A stretch of DNA of 64,000 bases, taken from the NCBI RefSeq assembly GCF_025465275.1, contig NZ_JAODNK010000010.1, positions 1-64,000 on the forward strand. Reading direction: 5' to 3'. The DNA comes from Nocardia sp. (lineage in GTDB: Bacteria; Actinomycetota; Actinomycetes; Mycobacteriales; Mycobacteriaceae). Positions 16,066 through 24,828 of this stretch are shown piece after piece. Under the pieces are notes generated by a model, which was not told where the DNA came from, did no database searches, and saw nothing but the letters and a program-made list of their open reading frames with translations. The number at the start of each line of letters is the position of its first letter. Within the stretch, counting starts at the first letter, position 1. A program made the position numbers and the translations under genes.

Positions 16066-17285
16066 CCGTCCAGTGAAACATGACCGGCCACCGGTTGCGC
16101 TGTGACCTCTGCCGCTCCCGTGCGGGTGTGGAAGGCCCGCGCACAGCCGATCAGCACGACCGCGAAGATCAGCGGCACCACGAATCCGGCGCGCAGATTC
16201 GAGGCGTCCGCGATCACGCCGACCACCACGCCGCCGACGATGGTGCCGCCGTAATTGAAGAGGTTGAGCCGGGCGATAAGGGCATCCAGGCCGCGTCCGC
16301 TGGTGAGCTGTCCGGCCTCGCTGAAGCAGAGCGGCACGATCAGCGGCAGGCCGATACCGGCGACCAGGAATCCGGCAATGGCGGCAATCGGGACGGGTGC
16401 GGTGACCACGACGAGCAAGCCGATCGAACCGACGACGGCCGCACCGCGCACCACCGCGCGCGGTCCGAAGCGCCGCACCCACAGATCGCCGGTGAGGCGG
16501 CCGACCAGCGACGCACCCTGATAGGCGGCGAGCGCCAAGGCGGCCGTCGCGGACGAAGACAGCAGCACATCGGTGAGGTACAGCGCCGACCAGTTGCCGA
16601 CCGCGAAGTCGATGGCGAAGGCGAGCGCCACGATGACGCCGAAGGCCAGGAAGATGCGCAGGGGCACCGCTGCGGTGGGCTCGGGCTCCTCGGGTCCGGC
16701 CTCGGCCTGCTGGGTGCCGAGCAGTCGCGGTCCCGCGAGCAGCGCTCCGGCCAGCACCACCAGCACAGCCGTCAGGATCGAGATGCGCAGGGATACGTGC
16801 AGACCCTCGAAGGCCGCGACGAACAGCGCGCCGGTGATCGACCCGGCGCTCCACGCCGCATAGAACGAGGACAGTACGAACCGGCCATAGCCGTGTTGAA
16901 TGAATACCGCCTGCATATTGGTGCCCGCGTCGACGATGCCGACCGCGAGGCCGTACACGCCCAGCGTCACGAACAGCACGATCTTGTTCGGAGAGAACGC
17001 GACTCCGACACCGGCCGCCGCGATGAGCAGCAGACCGATGCGCAGTGCAGTGCGACTGGAGAAGTGCAGCGCGATCTTCTCGGCGGTAATGCTGCCGACG
17101 CCCGCGAGCAGTGAGAGAAGCGCCACTGCCGCCACGATCAAGGTATCGGTCAGGCCGAACTTGTCACGCTGCTGCGGCAGTTCGGTCAGCACGACGGCCA
17201 GGAAGAATCCCTGCAGCGCGAAGGCCACCGAATTCGCGGCACGCGCCGCGCGGAGCAGCGGGTTCGTGGTCTGCGGGGGGAGCAT
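16062..17285 (-). CDS. MFS transporter
   Basis: 407 residues with about 12 hydrophobic segments and the MFS-typical loop between helices 2 and 3 degenerate. In the second half, QGASLVGRLTGDLWVRRFGP is the equivalent loop 8-9 motif. The fold resembles the FucP/YbjJ-like group seen in actinomycetes. It is the first gene of a two-gene unit with the GNAT acetyltransferase (4-bp overlap). Direction of transport and substrate are unknown. Confidence 0.88.
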   Translation of the reverse strand: MLPPQTTNPLLRAARAANSVAFALQGFFLAVVLTELPQQRDKFGLTDTLIVAAVALLSLLAGVGSITAEKIALHFSSRTALRIGLLLIAAAGVGVAFSPNKIVLFVTLGVYGLAVGIVDAGTNMQAVFIQHGYGRFVLSSFYAAWSAGSITGALFVAAFEGLHVSLRISILTAVLVVLAGALLAGPRLLGTQQAEAGPEEPEPTAAVPLRIFLAFGVIVALAFAIDFAVGNWSALYLTDVLLSSSATAALALAAYQGASLVGRLTGDLWVRRFGPRAVVRGAAVVGSIGLLVVVTAPVPIAAIAGFLVAGIGLPLIVPLCFSEAGQLTSGRGLDALIARLNLFNYGGTIVGGVVVGVIADASNLRAGFVVPLIFAVVLIGCARAFHTRTGAAEVTAQPVAGHVSLDG

Positions 17286-17503
17286 CCCGAAAGAGTAGCG
17301 GCGGCAAAGCAGTCCGGCATCCCGGGCACCGGTAACAATCCACGCGGCACTTCATCACGTACCGCTCGCGGTTGGATAACGAATCTTGCCGCTTTGCTGC
17401 CGAGGGGGCTGTGCACTGCGGCACTCTGGAGGTACGGCGTGGGCCGGTGGTTTCCGGGTACATCGGGAGCGGTCCATGGAGAAGTGGCTGGGGCGGTGAT
17501 CGT

Positions 17504-18454
17504 GTGAGCACGAGGCGAGTGGCAGTTCCGCGCGGGCAATCGGTGGCTCTCGCCGATCCGGAACCGAATCAGAAATCGGCGGTGACGGATTCGCGCGGGC
17601 ACCGGCCGGCGGACCGCTGCCGGGAACCCGGCTGCCCGGACTGCCGCTGGGACGAACAGCGGCTGAAGTTCTGGCTACGCGCCCGGCTGCTGGCCGCCGG
17701 CGTGGAGGATGTGCAGGTCGATGCTCCGATCGGAACGCTGACCCCAGATCTGCTGTGGCGCATGGACGATCGTGTATGCGCTATCGAGGTATCCAGTGCA
17801 CCACCGGATTTGGCTCGCGCGAAGCAGCTCACCGTGGCACTGCGCACCGGTGGCTGCAGCGAAGTGCTATGGATCACACCGCCCGGATTCTGGACGTCGC
17901 AGCTGCCCGCGCTGGGCCTCGACGACTTCGCCCCCGCCTCCTGCGACTATCGTGCGCTGGGCGGCCTGCTGGCCGCGGGCCCCGGTGGGGTGGTGTCACC
18001 CAGCCAAACCGCCTGTGAATTGCGGGAGTTCATCACAGGATGGGTCGCGCAGGAGCTCGCGTACGGCTTCCGCGACGAGCACACGGGAGGTTGGGCGATG
18101 GTGACGGATTGGGAACGGCACACGCGCACACAGGCCACGGTCATCGCACGGCAGCGCCAGGAACTCATGAACCAGCGCACCGCACTTGCCCTGGCCCGCA
18201 AGGCCACCCGCGACAAGACCAAGCAGATGCTGAGACTGACCGGCCGCCTGGAGCGCGCCGAAGTATCAGCCCAGCAGCAGGCCGACGACCTGGCCCAGGT
18301 CCGCCGCCGCCTCGCCGATCACGCCCGAGTCGACGCCACCCTCCGAATCACCGTGGCAGCCCAGAAAACCGCACTGGCCCACTGGCAACTCATCTCCTGG
18401 TTCGCCGTACTGATCATCGTCGCCTTCATCGGTGCAGGCATCCTGATCAAATAA
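17504..18454 (+). CDS. Hypothetical membrane-anchored protein with a possible CoiA-like nuclease fold
   Basis: 316 residues from the GTG used here; the start is uncertain and longer in-frame starts exist back to 17372. From the N terminus: a basic leader, a CREPGCPDC cysteine cluster (about 39-47), then a region with TPDLLW (about 80-85) and CAIEVSSAP (about 92-100) that resembles the PD..E-x-S core of CoiA-like restriction-endonuclease-fold proteins. A long charged helical region predicts a coiled coil at about 210-285, and the last about 20 residues form a transmembrane segment (WFAVLIIVAFIGAGILI). I do not recognise the family; a nuclease role is a guess from the fold. Confidence 0.5.
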   Translation: MSTRRVAVPRGQSVALADPEPNQKSAVTDSRGHRPADRCREPGCPDCRWDEQRLKFWLRARLLAAGVEDVQVDAPIGTLTPDLLWRMDDRVCAIEVSSAPPDLARAKQLTVALRTGGCSEVLWITPPGFWTSQLPALGLDDFAPASCDYRALGGLLAAGPGGVVSPSQTACELREFITGWVAQELAYGFRDEHTGGWAMVTDWERHTRTQATVIARQRQELMNQRTALALARKATRDKTKQMLRLTGRLERAEVSAQQQADDLAQVRRRLADHARVDATLRITVAAQKTALAHWQLISWFAVLIIVAFIGAGILIK

Positions 18455-18471
18455 CCCCTCGCAGCCCAAAA

Positions 18472-18588
18472 CCCGTCATCCCGGCATGCGCTGCCCCGTT
18501 ATTCGGGCACACACTCGCCCGTCATCCGGCATGTCTTTGGCCGGGATCCACAGTGGACCCCGGCCGAAAGCGCACCGGGATGACGAGA
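18472..18588. repeat. GTCATCCCGG hairpin element and an extra half copy
   Basis: CCCGTCATCCCGGCATG (18472-18488) is a free half copy. A complete element follows at 18519-18588: an arm GTCATCCGGCATG-TCTTTGGCCGGGATCCAC (written in two parts) pairs with its near-complement ending CACCGGGATGACGAG, closing on CCAC-A-GTGG. The stem is about 31 bp with few mismatches. This is a MITE/REP-like element; it lies between the convergent ends of two genes, where it could also act as a transcription barrier. Confidence 0.75.
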
Positions 18589-18652
18589 GTCGGTCCAGGT
18601 CCAGTCCAGGTCCGGCAGGTCGGCGTTGGCGGCGAGTGGCCCGCAGCGCGTG

Positions 18653-19813
18653 CTAGCGGCTGAGCCGGAACGGCCCACGGTCCCAACGCCATTGGTGCCG
18701 CAGCACCATGGCGGCGAGGTCCAGCAGCTGTATGCCGGTCTCGTCGCGATACCGGCGTAGCTCCGTCCAGTCGACCGGCCCCTTGGCCAGCCGGTTCCGC
18801 AGCATGTTCTCGTGCCGTGCCGCCACATCGTGCTGTGCGAGGTCCGTGACGCCCCAGTCGGTCCCGGTCCACACCAGCCATCCCCAGCCGTGCGCATGGG
18901 CATAGGCGCGTCCAGCGGTCGATTTCACCCGGTTGACGTGAAAGGCGGTGTGGCCCAGTGGTATCACGTCGATGAGTACAACCCGGCCATCGGTGAAGCG
19001 GACGGCAGCGGTGGGGTAGTGCAGTCGTTCGCTCCCGTCGATCTCGTAGCCGATTTCGACCGGGTACTCCTGAAAGGTCTCGACCCGTTCGCTCCCGTCG
19101 AGCAGCCGGAACAGCCGCGCCTGCAACCCGGTATCGAAAGTTGTTTCCCGGCCGAGTTTTTCGGAGTACATGAACCCGCGCCCGTCATCGCCGAGGTCGA
19201 GCGTCCGGGCCGGTGTTGCGGGCAGCGCATCGGGCGTCCCGTCGCCCCATTCGACCCGATGCAGCCAGGGATTCCAGACACCCGCGGGCACCTCGTCCGC
19301 TTGCTGCGGCGGCAGCAGATGCCACCGTCCCTTCTGCTGCCAGCCCGCAATGCGCTGGAACACGAAGCCCGCCAGCCGTTTCGATTCCTGCAGCTCGTGC
19401 CCCGCGAGCCGCAGTTTCAGATACGCGCGGTCCTGTGCGGCGATATCGCTGTCGGTGGCATAGGTTTCGGCGAGCAGCGTGCGGACGAGCCGCTCATCGC
19501 TCCAGCCGACCGGATACCGCTCGGTGAACACACCGAGATCATGCACCCCCGTGTTCTGCGCCTGCCGCACCATATTCCCGACCGCCCGGGTGTACAGCTG
19601 CCGCGCCCGATCCCGCGATACCCCGAACCGCGCGCCGAGCAGCGTGAGCGTCTCCGGCGGCTCCCCGTCCAGCCCGAGCCGGCAGGTAATGAGCTCACCT
19701 TCGCGCGGCCGATCGACGGCCTGCTCACCGGCCATCGCGGCCAGCACCTCGTCGATATCCTCCAACCCGAAGGAGATCGCTTCGCGCTCGCTCGTCCGCT
19801 CACTACTCGTCAC
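18653..19813 (-). CDS. Hypothetical protein with sigma-region-4-like HTH and possible TnsA-like domain
   Basis: 386 residues from the chosen GTG (start uncertain). The N-terminal part has a sigma-70 region 4-like helix-turn-helix: PETLTLLGARFGVSRDRARQLYTRA (about 45-70; core FGVSRDRARQLY). The C-terminal half has QEYPVEIGYEIDGSERLHYP, then DGRVVLIDVIP and VNRVKSTAGRAYAHAHGWGW, an arrangement like TnsA-type endonuclease N-terminal domains, but the expected PD and ExK residues are altered (YPTAA, IDVIP). It may be an inactive or DNA-binding derivative. I cannot name the family. It converges with the membrane protein above across the hairpin repeat. Confidence 0.45.
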   Translation of the reverse strand: MTSSERTSEREAISFGLEDIDEVLAAMAGEQAVDRPREGELITCRLGLDGEPPETLTLLGARFGVSRDRARQLYTRAVGNMVRQAQNTGVHDLGVFTERYPVGWSDERLVRTLLAETYATDSDIAAQDRAYLKLRLAGHELQESKRLAGFVFQRIAGWQQKGRWHLLPPQQADEVPAGVWNPWLHRVEWGDGTPDALPATPARTLDLGDDGRGFMYSEKLGRETTFDTGLQARLFRLLDGSERVETFQEYPVEIGYEIDGSERLHYPTAAVRFTDGRVVLIDVIPLGHTAFHVNRVKSTAGRAYAHAHGWGWLVWTGTDWGVTDLAQHDVAARHENMLRNRLAKGPVDWTELRRYRDETGIQLLDLAAMVLRHQWRWDRGPFRLSR

Positions 19814-19996
19814 AGTGGCCCCTGCCGTTTCGCCAGTCTGTTCGACGAGCCTAGCGGTGCGAGCCGACAGAGCGGGGGAGGCGCCAGCCGTCGGCAGCGG
19901 CACGAGGGGTCCTGACAGCGTGTTGTGCGCGACTTGGCAGCGGCCGCACGGAAGCTGGGATCGTCCGAGTCGCCCACGGCCCGAAGGAACTGATCA

Positions 19997-21247
19997 ATGT
20001 CCCGAGCTGCTTGTTCGCCGAATCGTGCGGTGTGGTCACGTCGGCTGTGGTTGCTTCCGGCGGTGTCGTCTCTGGTGGTGGGGCTGGCCGCGTGCACCTC
20101 GACCACGACGACCCCGGACGCCACCACGACCCAACTGACGAAACTGGCGCGGCAACTGGTGGACGCCGGTGCGCCGGGTGTCATCGTGCGAGTGACCGAT
20201 GGCCATGGCAAGACTGTCGAAATCGCCGAACAGGCCCCATGGACCCAGCCGGACGGCAAGCTCGACGTTGGCGACGAATTCCGGATGGGTTCCAACACCA
20301 AGACGCTGCTGGCCACTCTCACACTGCAATTGGTCGCGGAGGGCAAGCTCGCTTTGACCGACCCGGTGCAGCGATGGTTGCCGGGTCAGGTTCCGAACGG
20401 CGAGGCGATCACGCTGCGAATGTTGTTGAACCACACCAGCGGGCTGTTCGACTACACCAATGACCCGGCTGTCCTGGCCTCGATGCTGGGCAAGGATCAG
20501 CGACAGTGGGCCTCGGCAGAGCTGATTGCTCTTGCGACACAACACGAGCCGCTGTTCGCTCCCGGGACCGAGTGGTCTTACAGCAATACCGACTACACCG
20601 TGGTCGGCGCACTATTGGAGCAGGTGACCGGCAAAAGCCTTGCCGCACTGATCCATGACCGAATCGCCGCACCACTGCACCTGCAGCACACCTATTTCCC
20701 CGCCGACGCGACCTGGCAGGGCCGCTACGCCCATGGCTACGAACCGGATCCGGCTCACATGCCTGCGGACGTTCCCGCCGAGTATCGAGAGGTGACGGGT
20801 TCGCCCCGTGACGGCTACGTGGACGTCTCCGCTAACAACCCGAGCTGGGGCGGCGCGGCAGGCGCGATCGTCTCCACGGCCCAGGACTGGCCCGTCTTCT
20901 ACACCGCGCTGATGTCTGGAAAGCTTTTGCCCGCAGCCCAATTGGCGGAAATGCGCACCACGGTATCGATGGATCCGGACAACCCTCAGGCTCCCCGCGC
21001 AGGCCTGGGCATCCAAACGGCCTCAACGTCCTGTGGAACCATCTGGGCCCACGAGGGTGGCATCACCGGCTACTCCAGCGTCAATCTCACCGACGACACC
21101 GGCCAGCGCTCCGCCAGCGTCCTGGTCCCCACCGACTTCCCCTTCGAATTCGCCGGCGATCCGAAACTCTCCGAGGCATACAAGACCCTGTACACCTCCA
21201 CACTCTGCGTCATGTTCGACAAACCAGCCGAACAGAACCCCAACTGA
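19997..21247 (+). CDS. Serine beta-lactamase-like hydrolase, probable lipoprotein
   Basis: 416 residues of the beta-lactamase/D-alanyl-D-alanine carboxypeptidase (class C-like) superfamily. N-terminal signal with lipobox GLAAC (Cys about 33), so lipid-anchored on the outer face. Catalytic SxxK is SNTK at about 99-102, the second motif is YSN in EWSYSNTDYT, and the third is HEGG in IWAHEGGITGYSS. The second motif and NHTSGLFDY agree with esterase/peptidase-type members (EstB, DD-peptidase). Upstream has only a weak ribosome site. Substrate is unknown; cell-wall peptide or ester hydrolysis is likely. Confidence 0.88.
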   Translation: MSRAACSPNRAVWSRRLWLLPAVSSLVVGLAACTSTTTTPDATTTQLTKLARQLVDAGAPGVIVRVTDGHGKTVEIAEQAPWTQPDGKLDVGDEFRMGSNTKTLLATLTLQLVAEGKLALTDPVQRWLPGQVPNGEAITLRMLLNHTSGLFDYTNDPAVLASMLGKDQRQWASAELIALATQHEPLFAPGTEWSYSNTDYTVVGALLEQVTGKSLAALIHDRIAAPLHLQHTYFPADATWQGRYAHGYEPDPAHMPADVPAEYREVTGSPRDGYVDVSANNPSWGGAAGAIVSTAQDWPVFYTALMSGKLLPAAQLAEMRTTVSMDPDNPQAPRAGLGIQTASTSCGTIWAHEGGITGYSSVNLTDDTGQRSASVLVPTDFPFEFAGDPKLSEAYKTLYTSTLCVMFDKPAEQNPN

Positions 21248-21277
21248 GTATTCAGCTGCGGCGCACCGGAACCGCGC

Positions 21278-21973
21278 TCACTGCAGGTCGGAGAAGTGCA
21301 CGTCGCGAGCCGCGGCGGTCACGTGGAGACCATCGGCACTCGGCTGGATGGCCGTCAGCTGCGCACCGAGCGGCAGCCGCTGCAGCGGCACGGTGAAGGT
21401 GAGCGTTTGGCGCAGCATTGCCAGCGGAATCGCCGGCCCACCCGCCGCGGCCTGCACCGAGACCGGTGTCACCTCGATCCCGTCGGTGGTCGGCGCGACG
21501 GTGACGACGACTGTCGCGGGCACCGAAATGCCCTCCACCGAGAATGTTCCCGCAACGCGCAGCCCCTCCGGGCTGTTGGAGATCGACTCCACCCCCGACG
21601 GCGCGAAGCCCTTCACGGTGTCATAGGGAACCACGGCCGTCGCCGTGGCCGTGGCCGCGACCAGGTTCGATGTGCGGTTGTGCAGCAGGTCGGTCAGCGG
21701 CGCGGACACGTCGGTCAGCTTGACATCGAGATTGTGGACAGTGAGGTTCTGCCCGCTCCAATCGCCGACACGGATCCCGATGTCCCGATATTTGCCGTCA
21801 ACGGCCTGGGTCAAGAACGGCACGCCGCCGATCGTGACACTCGGTTGCTGCGGAAGGTTGTAGTCGGCAGCGATCTTGCGCCCGATCTCGTTCTGCGCCA
21901 TCCCCACCGCGACCCGGTCGCCGATAACCACCCCGATCCCCAGCAGCACGATCAGTATCAACAATCCGCGCAT
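21278..21973 (-). CDS. LmeA-like DUF2993 phospholipid-binding protein
   Basis: 231 residues with an N-terminal transmembrane or signal anchor (MRGLLILIVLLGIGVVIGDRVAVG) and a DUF2993 body. The pattern GVPFLTQAVDGKYRDIGI, the LHNLDVKL-like strand (here VHNLDVKL) and GFAPSGVE are characteristic of LmeA, a periplasmic lipid-binding protein tied to lipomannan elongation in mycobacteria. The alternating hydrophobic strands suggest a beta-rich lipid-binding fold. It converges with the serine hydrolase at a 30-bp gap. Function is inferred from the family. Confidence 0.82.
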   Translation of the reverse strand: MRGLLILIVLLGIGVVIGDRVAVGMAQNEIGRKIAADYNLPQQPSVTIGGVPFLTQAVDGKYRDIGIRVGDWSGQNLTVHNLDVKLTDVSAPLTDLLHNRTSNLVAATATATAVVPYDTVKGFAPSGVESISNSPEGLRVAGTFSVEGISVPATVVVTVAPTTDGIEVTPVSVQAAAGGPAIPLAMLRQTLTFTVPLQRLPLGAQLTAIQPSADGLHVTAAARDVHFSDLQ

Positions 21974-22294
21974 GCACTCACCCGCTCAGCCATCCCACCA
22001 TCATGCTGTGAATCGTGCCCGTCCGGTGCCCCCGACCCACCGCCCGGCGATGAATAGGCAAGTCAGCCTTGGTAAAAGCGGAGTTTCGGTACGTCTTGCC
22101 GGGGCGTTGGCACCGGCGGAACATCCGGTTGCAAATCAGATCCCGCTGATCCGCTCCGGCTCGATGACTGAAGACGACCCGCACCCTTCTGTACGCGCCC
22201 GCGCACCTGGAGATAGTCAACTAGTTGCCTATATGATCGTTCCGGCCTATTGTCGATCGCAAGGCGCTTCGAGCGCGACGGACGAGCAGAAGTG
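21974..22294. other. Divergent promoter region, LmeA-like / GDSL genes
   Basis: About 320 bp with no gene. The CAACTAGTTG palindrome near 22220 and a TATATGAT -10-like box just after it lie on the GDSL-gene side. Nothing else is recognised. Confidence 0.4.
22214..22228. promoter_or_regulatory. Candidate PadR operator upstream of the GDSL gene
   Basis: TAGTCAACTAGTTGC contains the 10-bp palindrome CAACTAGTTG. A related sequence, TAGTCAATAAATTGC, occurs on the minus strand upstream of the PadR gene (11 of 15 positions match). The two sites precede both genes of the presumed GDSL-PadR unit. Confidence 0.45.
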
Positions 22295-23092
22295 ATGGCG
22301 GATGTGACCGGTACCTATTTCCGCTATGTCGCCCTGGGAGACAGTCAGACCGAGGGTGTCGGCGACGGCGACGATGCCACCGGCCTGCGAGGTTGGGCCG
22401 ATCGGCTTGCCGGGCAGCTGGCCACCGAGAATCCCGAGCTGCTGTACGCGAACCTTGCGGTACGTGGCCGGCTGGCACATCAGGTCCACGAGCAGCAGTT
22501 ACCGGCGGCGCTCGCTTTGAACCCGGATATCGCCACCGTCGTGGCCGGGGCCAACGACATCCTGCGCCCCGGTTGCGATCTCGAGGTGGTCGTCGGTCAC
22601 CTCGAGTCCATGTTCGCCGCATTGACGGCACACGGCACCGTGGTGGCGACCCTGACCTTCCCCGATCTGTCGCGGATCACGCCGCTGGCCCGGCCTGTTC
22701 GGCATCGGATCGTCGAGCTGAACGAACGCATTCGAGCGGCTGCTCGACCGCACGGTGTCTATGTCGCCGAAATCGCCGGACACGACGCCGCGCTGGACCC
22801 GAGGCAATGGAGTTCGGATCGGTTGCACTGCAGCTCCCTCGGGCATCAGCGCATCGCCGACGCGATGGCTGAGGCATTGGGCCTGCCAGGCAGTGATGAT
22901 GCCTGGACACGACCGCTCCCGCCCGGCCCCCGCGTCGACTCCTTGCGCGCGGTGACCACCGAACTGCGCTGGGCCGCAGGCTTCCTCGGCCCCTGGCTCG
23001 GCCGCCGTGTGCTCGGTCGTTCCTCGGGCGACGGTCGCCTGCCGAAGCGTCCGGCCCTCTCGCCGGTCGCGCCGTTGCAGGTCCGGAAGTGA
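22295..23092 (+). CDS. SGNH/GDSL-family esterase or lipase
   Basis: 265 residues. Block I is YVALGDSQTEG with Ser at about 17, block III is VAGANDIL, and block V is SSDRLHCSSLGHQRIA with the Asp and His of the triad. The oxyanion Gly is in NLAVRG. No signal peptide is seen, so the enzyme is probably cytosolic. A PadR regulator gene lies 74 bp downstream and shares a candidate operator, so the two are likely co-regulated. The ATG has only a weak upstream GAGCAGAAG. Confidence 0.9.
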   Translation: MADVTGTYFRYVALGDSQTEGVGDGDDATGLRGWADRLAGQLATENPELLYANLAVRGRLAHQVHEQQLPAALALNPDIATVVAGANDILRPGCDLEVVVGHLESMFAALTAHGTVVATLTFPDLSRITPLARPVRHRIVELNERIRAAARPHGVYVAEIAGHDAALDPRQWSSDRLHCSSLGHQRIADAMAEALGLPGSDDAWTRPLPPGPRVDSLRAVTTELRWAAGFLGPWLGRRVLGRSSGDGRLPKRPALSPVAPLQVRK

Positions 23093-23127
23093 ATACGTCG
23101 CCGACCGCACTCCGGGTGGCGAGGTAA

Positions 23128-23142
23128 GCAATTTATTGACTA
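23128..23142. promoter_or_regulatory. Candidate PadR operator upstream of the PadR gene
   Basis: GCAATTTATTGACTA is the reverse complement of a sequence closely related to the site upstream of the GDSL gene. It lies 25 bp before the PadR start codon, inside the A+T-richest part of the gap. Confidence 0.45.
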
Positions 23143-23166
23143 ATGCCATTCTGATATTCTTCGGCG

Positions 23167-23733
23167 ATGGCCCTACGCAATGCGGTGCTGGCCGCGCTTC
23201 TGGATGGTGAATCGTCCGGCTACGATCTGGCCAAAGGGTTCGATGCGTCGGTGGCCAATTTCTGGATGGCCACACCCCAGCAGCTGTACCGCGAGCTCGA
23301 CCGCATGGCGGCCGACGGACTCATCGCCACCCGCGTGGTGCAGCAGGAACGCCGGCCGAACAAGCGCCTGCACTCACTGACCCCCGCAGGCCGAGCCGCT
23401 CTGCGCGAATTCATTGCGGCACCGTCCAAACCGACCGCCATTCGCGATGAGCTGATGGTCAAGGTGCAGGCAATGGCCACCGAAGACAGTCTCGCGGTAC
23501 AGACCTCGGTAGCCGAGCTCGCCGCGCGGGCGACCGCGAAACTCGCACGCTACGAACGCCTTCGGCTTCGCCTGCTCGCCGGCCGCAGCGAGCAGGCCTA
23601 CCTGTCCGAAGCCGAACGCATCGGCCCCTACCTGACATTGCTGCGCGGCATCGCCTTCGAACAGGAGAACCTTCGTTGGGCCCAGTTCGCACTCACGGTC
23701 ATCGAAACCCGCGCGGCCTCACAACCCGAGTAA
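23167..23733 (+). CDS. PadR-family transcriptional regulator
   Basis: 188 residues with an N-terminal winged helix (LRNAVLAALLDGESSGYDLAKGF, then TPQQLYRELDRMAADGLI) and a C-terminal coiled-coil PadR domain of subgroup 1 (vinculin-like Vir_act_alpha_C). It follows the GDSL gene and probably autoregulates. The ligand is not known; PadR proteins often sense phenolic or amphipathic compounds. Confidence 0.9.
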   Translation: MALRNAVLAALLDGESSGYDLAKGFDASVANFWMATPQQLYRELDRMAADGLIATRVVQQERRPNKRLHSLTPAGRAALREFIAAPSKPTAIRDELMVKVQAMATEDSLAVQTSVAELAARATAKLARYERLRLRLLAGRSEQAYLSEAERIGPYLTLLRGIAFEQENLRWAQFALTVIETRAASQPE

Positions 23734-23890
23734 TACCCGAGTCCTGGGGCGCACAACACTTCCTCTCTCGAAACTCAGGCCAGTGCTCCGAGAACGGGTC
23801 CGGGAAGGCGTTCAGCGAATCACATTGGCGCTCAACCGCCGTCACGAGAGAGTCGGTGAGATGATCTCTGCCCGTTGATCTTCGAGCTCG

Positions 23891-24256
23891 TCAGTCGAGA
23901 CAGAACTCGTTGCCCTCGATGTCCTGCATCACCAGACACGACTCGTTGACGCCATCGGCACGCAGTAGTCGCACACGTACCGCGCCGAGCACGACCAGTC
24001 GTGCGCATTCGGCCTCGAGTGCGGCCACGCGCGCTTCACCCACGAGCCCTGTGCCGACCCGCACGTCGAGATGCAGCCGATTCTTGACGACCTTGCCTTC
24101 GGGTACCCGCTGGAAGTACAAGCGCGGGCCCACACCTGAGGGATCAACGCCCGCTGAACCCCGATGCTCGTATCCCAATACCTCGCACCAGAAACGAGCG
24201 ACGCGCTCAGGTTCTGCGCAGTCGAAGGTGACTTGGATCTGTTTGACCGACGCCAT
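23891..24256 (-). CDS. Glyoxalase/VOC superfamily protein (Glyoxalase_6-like)
   Basis: 121 residues forming one VOC pair of beta-alpha-beta-beta-beta modules. QIQVTFDCAEPERVARFWCEVLGY at the N terminus (first 24-residue module, core DCAEPERVARFW) and MQDIEGNEFCLD at the C terminus are typical of the glyoxalase-like domain found widely in actinomycetes. The metal-binding His/Glu positions are only partly conserved. It is a single gene with no apparent partner. Function is unknown. Confidence 0.82.
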   Translation of the reverse strand: MASVKQIQVTFDCAEPERVARFWCEVLGYEHRGSAGVDPSGVGPRLYFQRVPEGKVVKNRLHLDVRVGTGLVGEARVAALEAECARLVVLGAVRVRLLRADGVNESCLVMQDIEGNEFCLD

Positions 24257-24324
24257 CGGTCCACCATAAAGGCGGGGTCGCTAGGGGGCCATGGCCGTCG
24301 ATCCCCGCACACAAGAACGTCTGG

Positions 24325-24753
24325 CTAGTCGTCGGGGGAGGCGCGGCGGTTGCGTTTGGTGACACCACGACGCTTCTTCGCGGCGATGCGACGTTCCTTC
24401 GCTCCGCGTGAAGGCTTGGTGGCGCGGCGAACCGGTGGTGGCGCTGCGGCAGCGTCGCGCAATAACGAGGCCAGGCGTTCGCGGGCGGCCGCGCGGTTCT
24501 GCAGCTGGGCGCGTTGCTCGGATGCGGCGATCGTGAGCACCCCGTCGACCAGCCGGGTGGCCAGGCGGTCGAGCATCCGGGTACGCAGCACCTCTGGCAC
24601 CGAAGGCGAGTTGGCGAGGTCGAACGACAGCTCGACTCGGCTGTCCGTGGTGTTGACGTGCTGCCCTCCCGGACCGGACGAACGTGAGAACCGTTCACGC
24701 AGCTCGGACGCAGGTATCACCAGCGTTCGAGTCACGATCATGTCCTCGGCCAT
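24325..24753 (-). CDS. arfB: Alternative ribosome-rescue hydrolase ArfB (YaeJ/ICT1-like)
   Basis: 142-residue release-factor-like protein. The catalytic GGQ is in SSGPGGQHVN at about 26-34, and the C terminus is a long, strongly basic tail (KERRIAAKKRRGVTKRNRR) that in ArfB enters the mRNA channel of stalled ribosomes. Together these identify a peptidyl-tRNA hydrolase that frees nascent chains from non-stop ribosomes. It lacks the codon-recognition domains of RF1/RF2. Start ATG upstream of MAEDM; the leader is short. Confidence 0.93.
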   Translation of the reverse strand: MAEDMIVTRTLVIPASELRERFSRSSGPGGQHVNTTDSRVELSFDLANSPSVPEVLRTRMLDRLATRLVDGVLTIAASEQRAQLQNRAAARERLASLLRDAAAAPPPVRRATKPSRGAKERRIAAKKRRGVTKRNRRASPDD

Positions 24754-24828
24754 ACTCGGTCCCCTGTGCTCAGTCCTCCGCCGGATGGTCTCCGTGCCGC
24801 CACCGCTCGCCCGATCGTGCTGCCGCGG

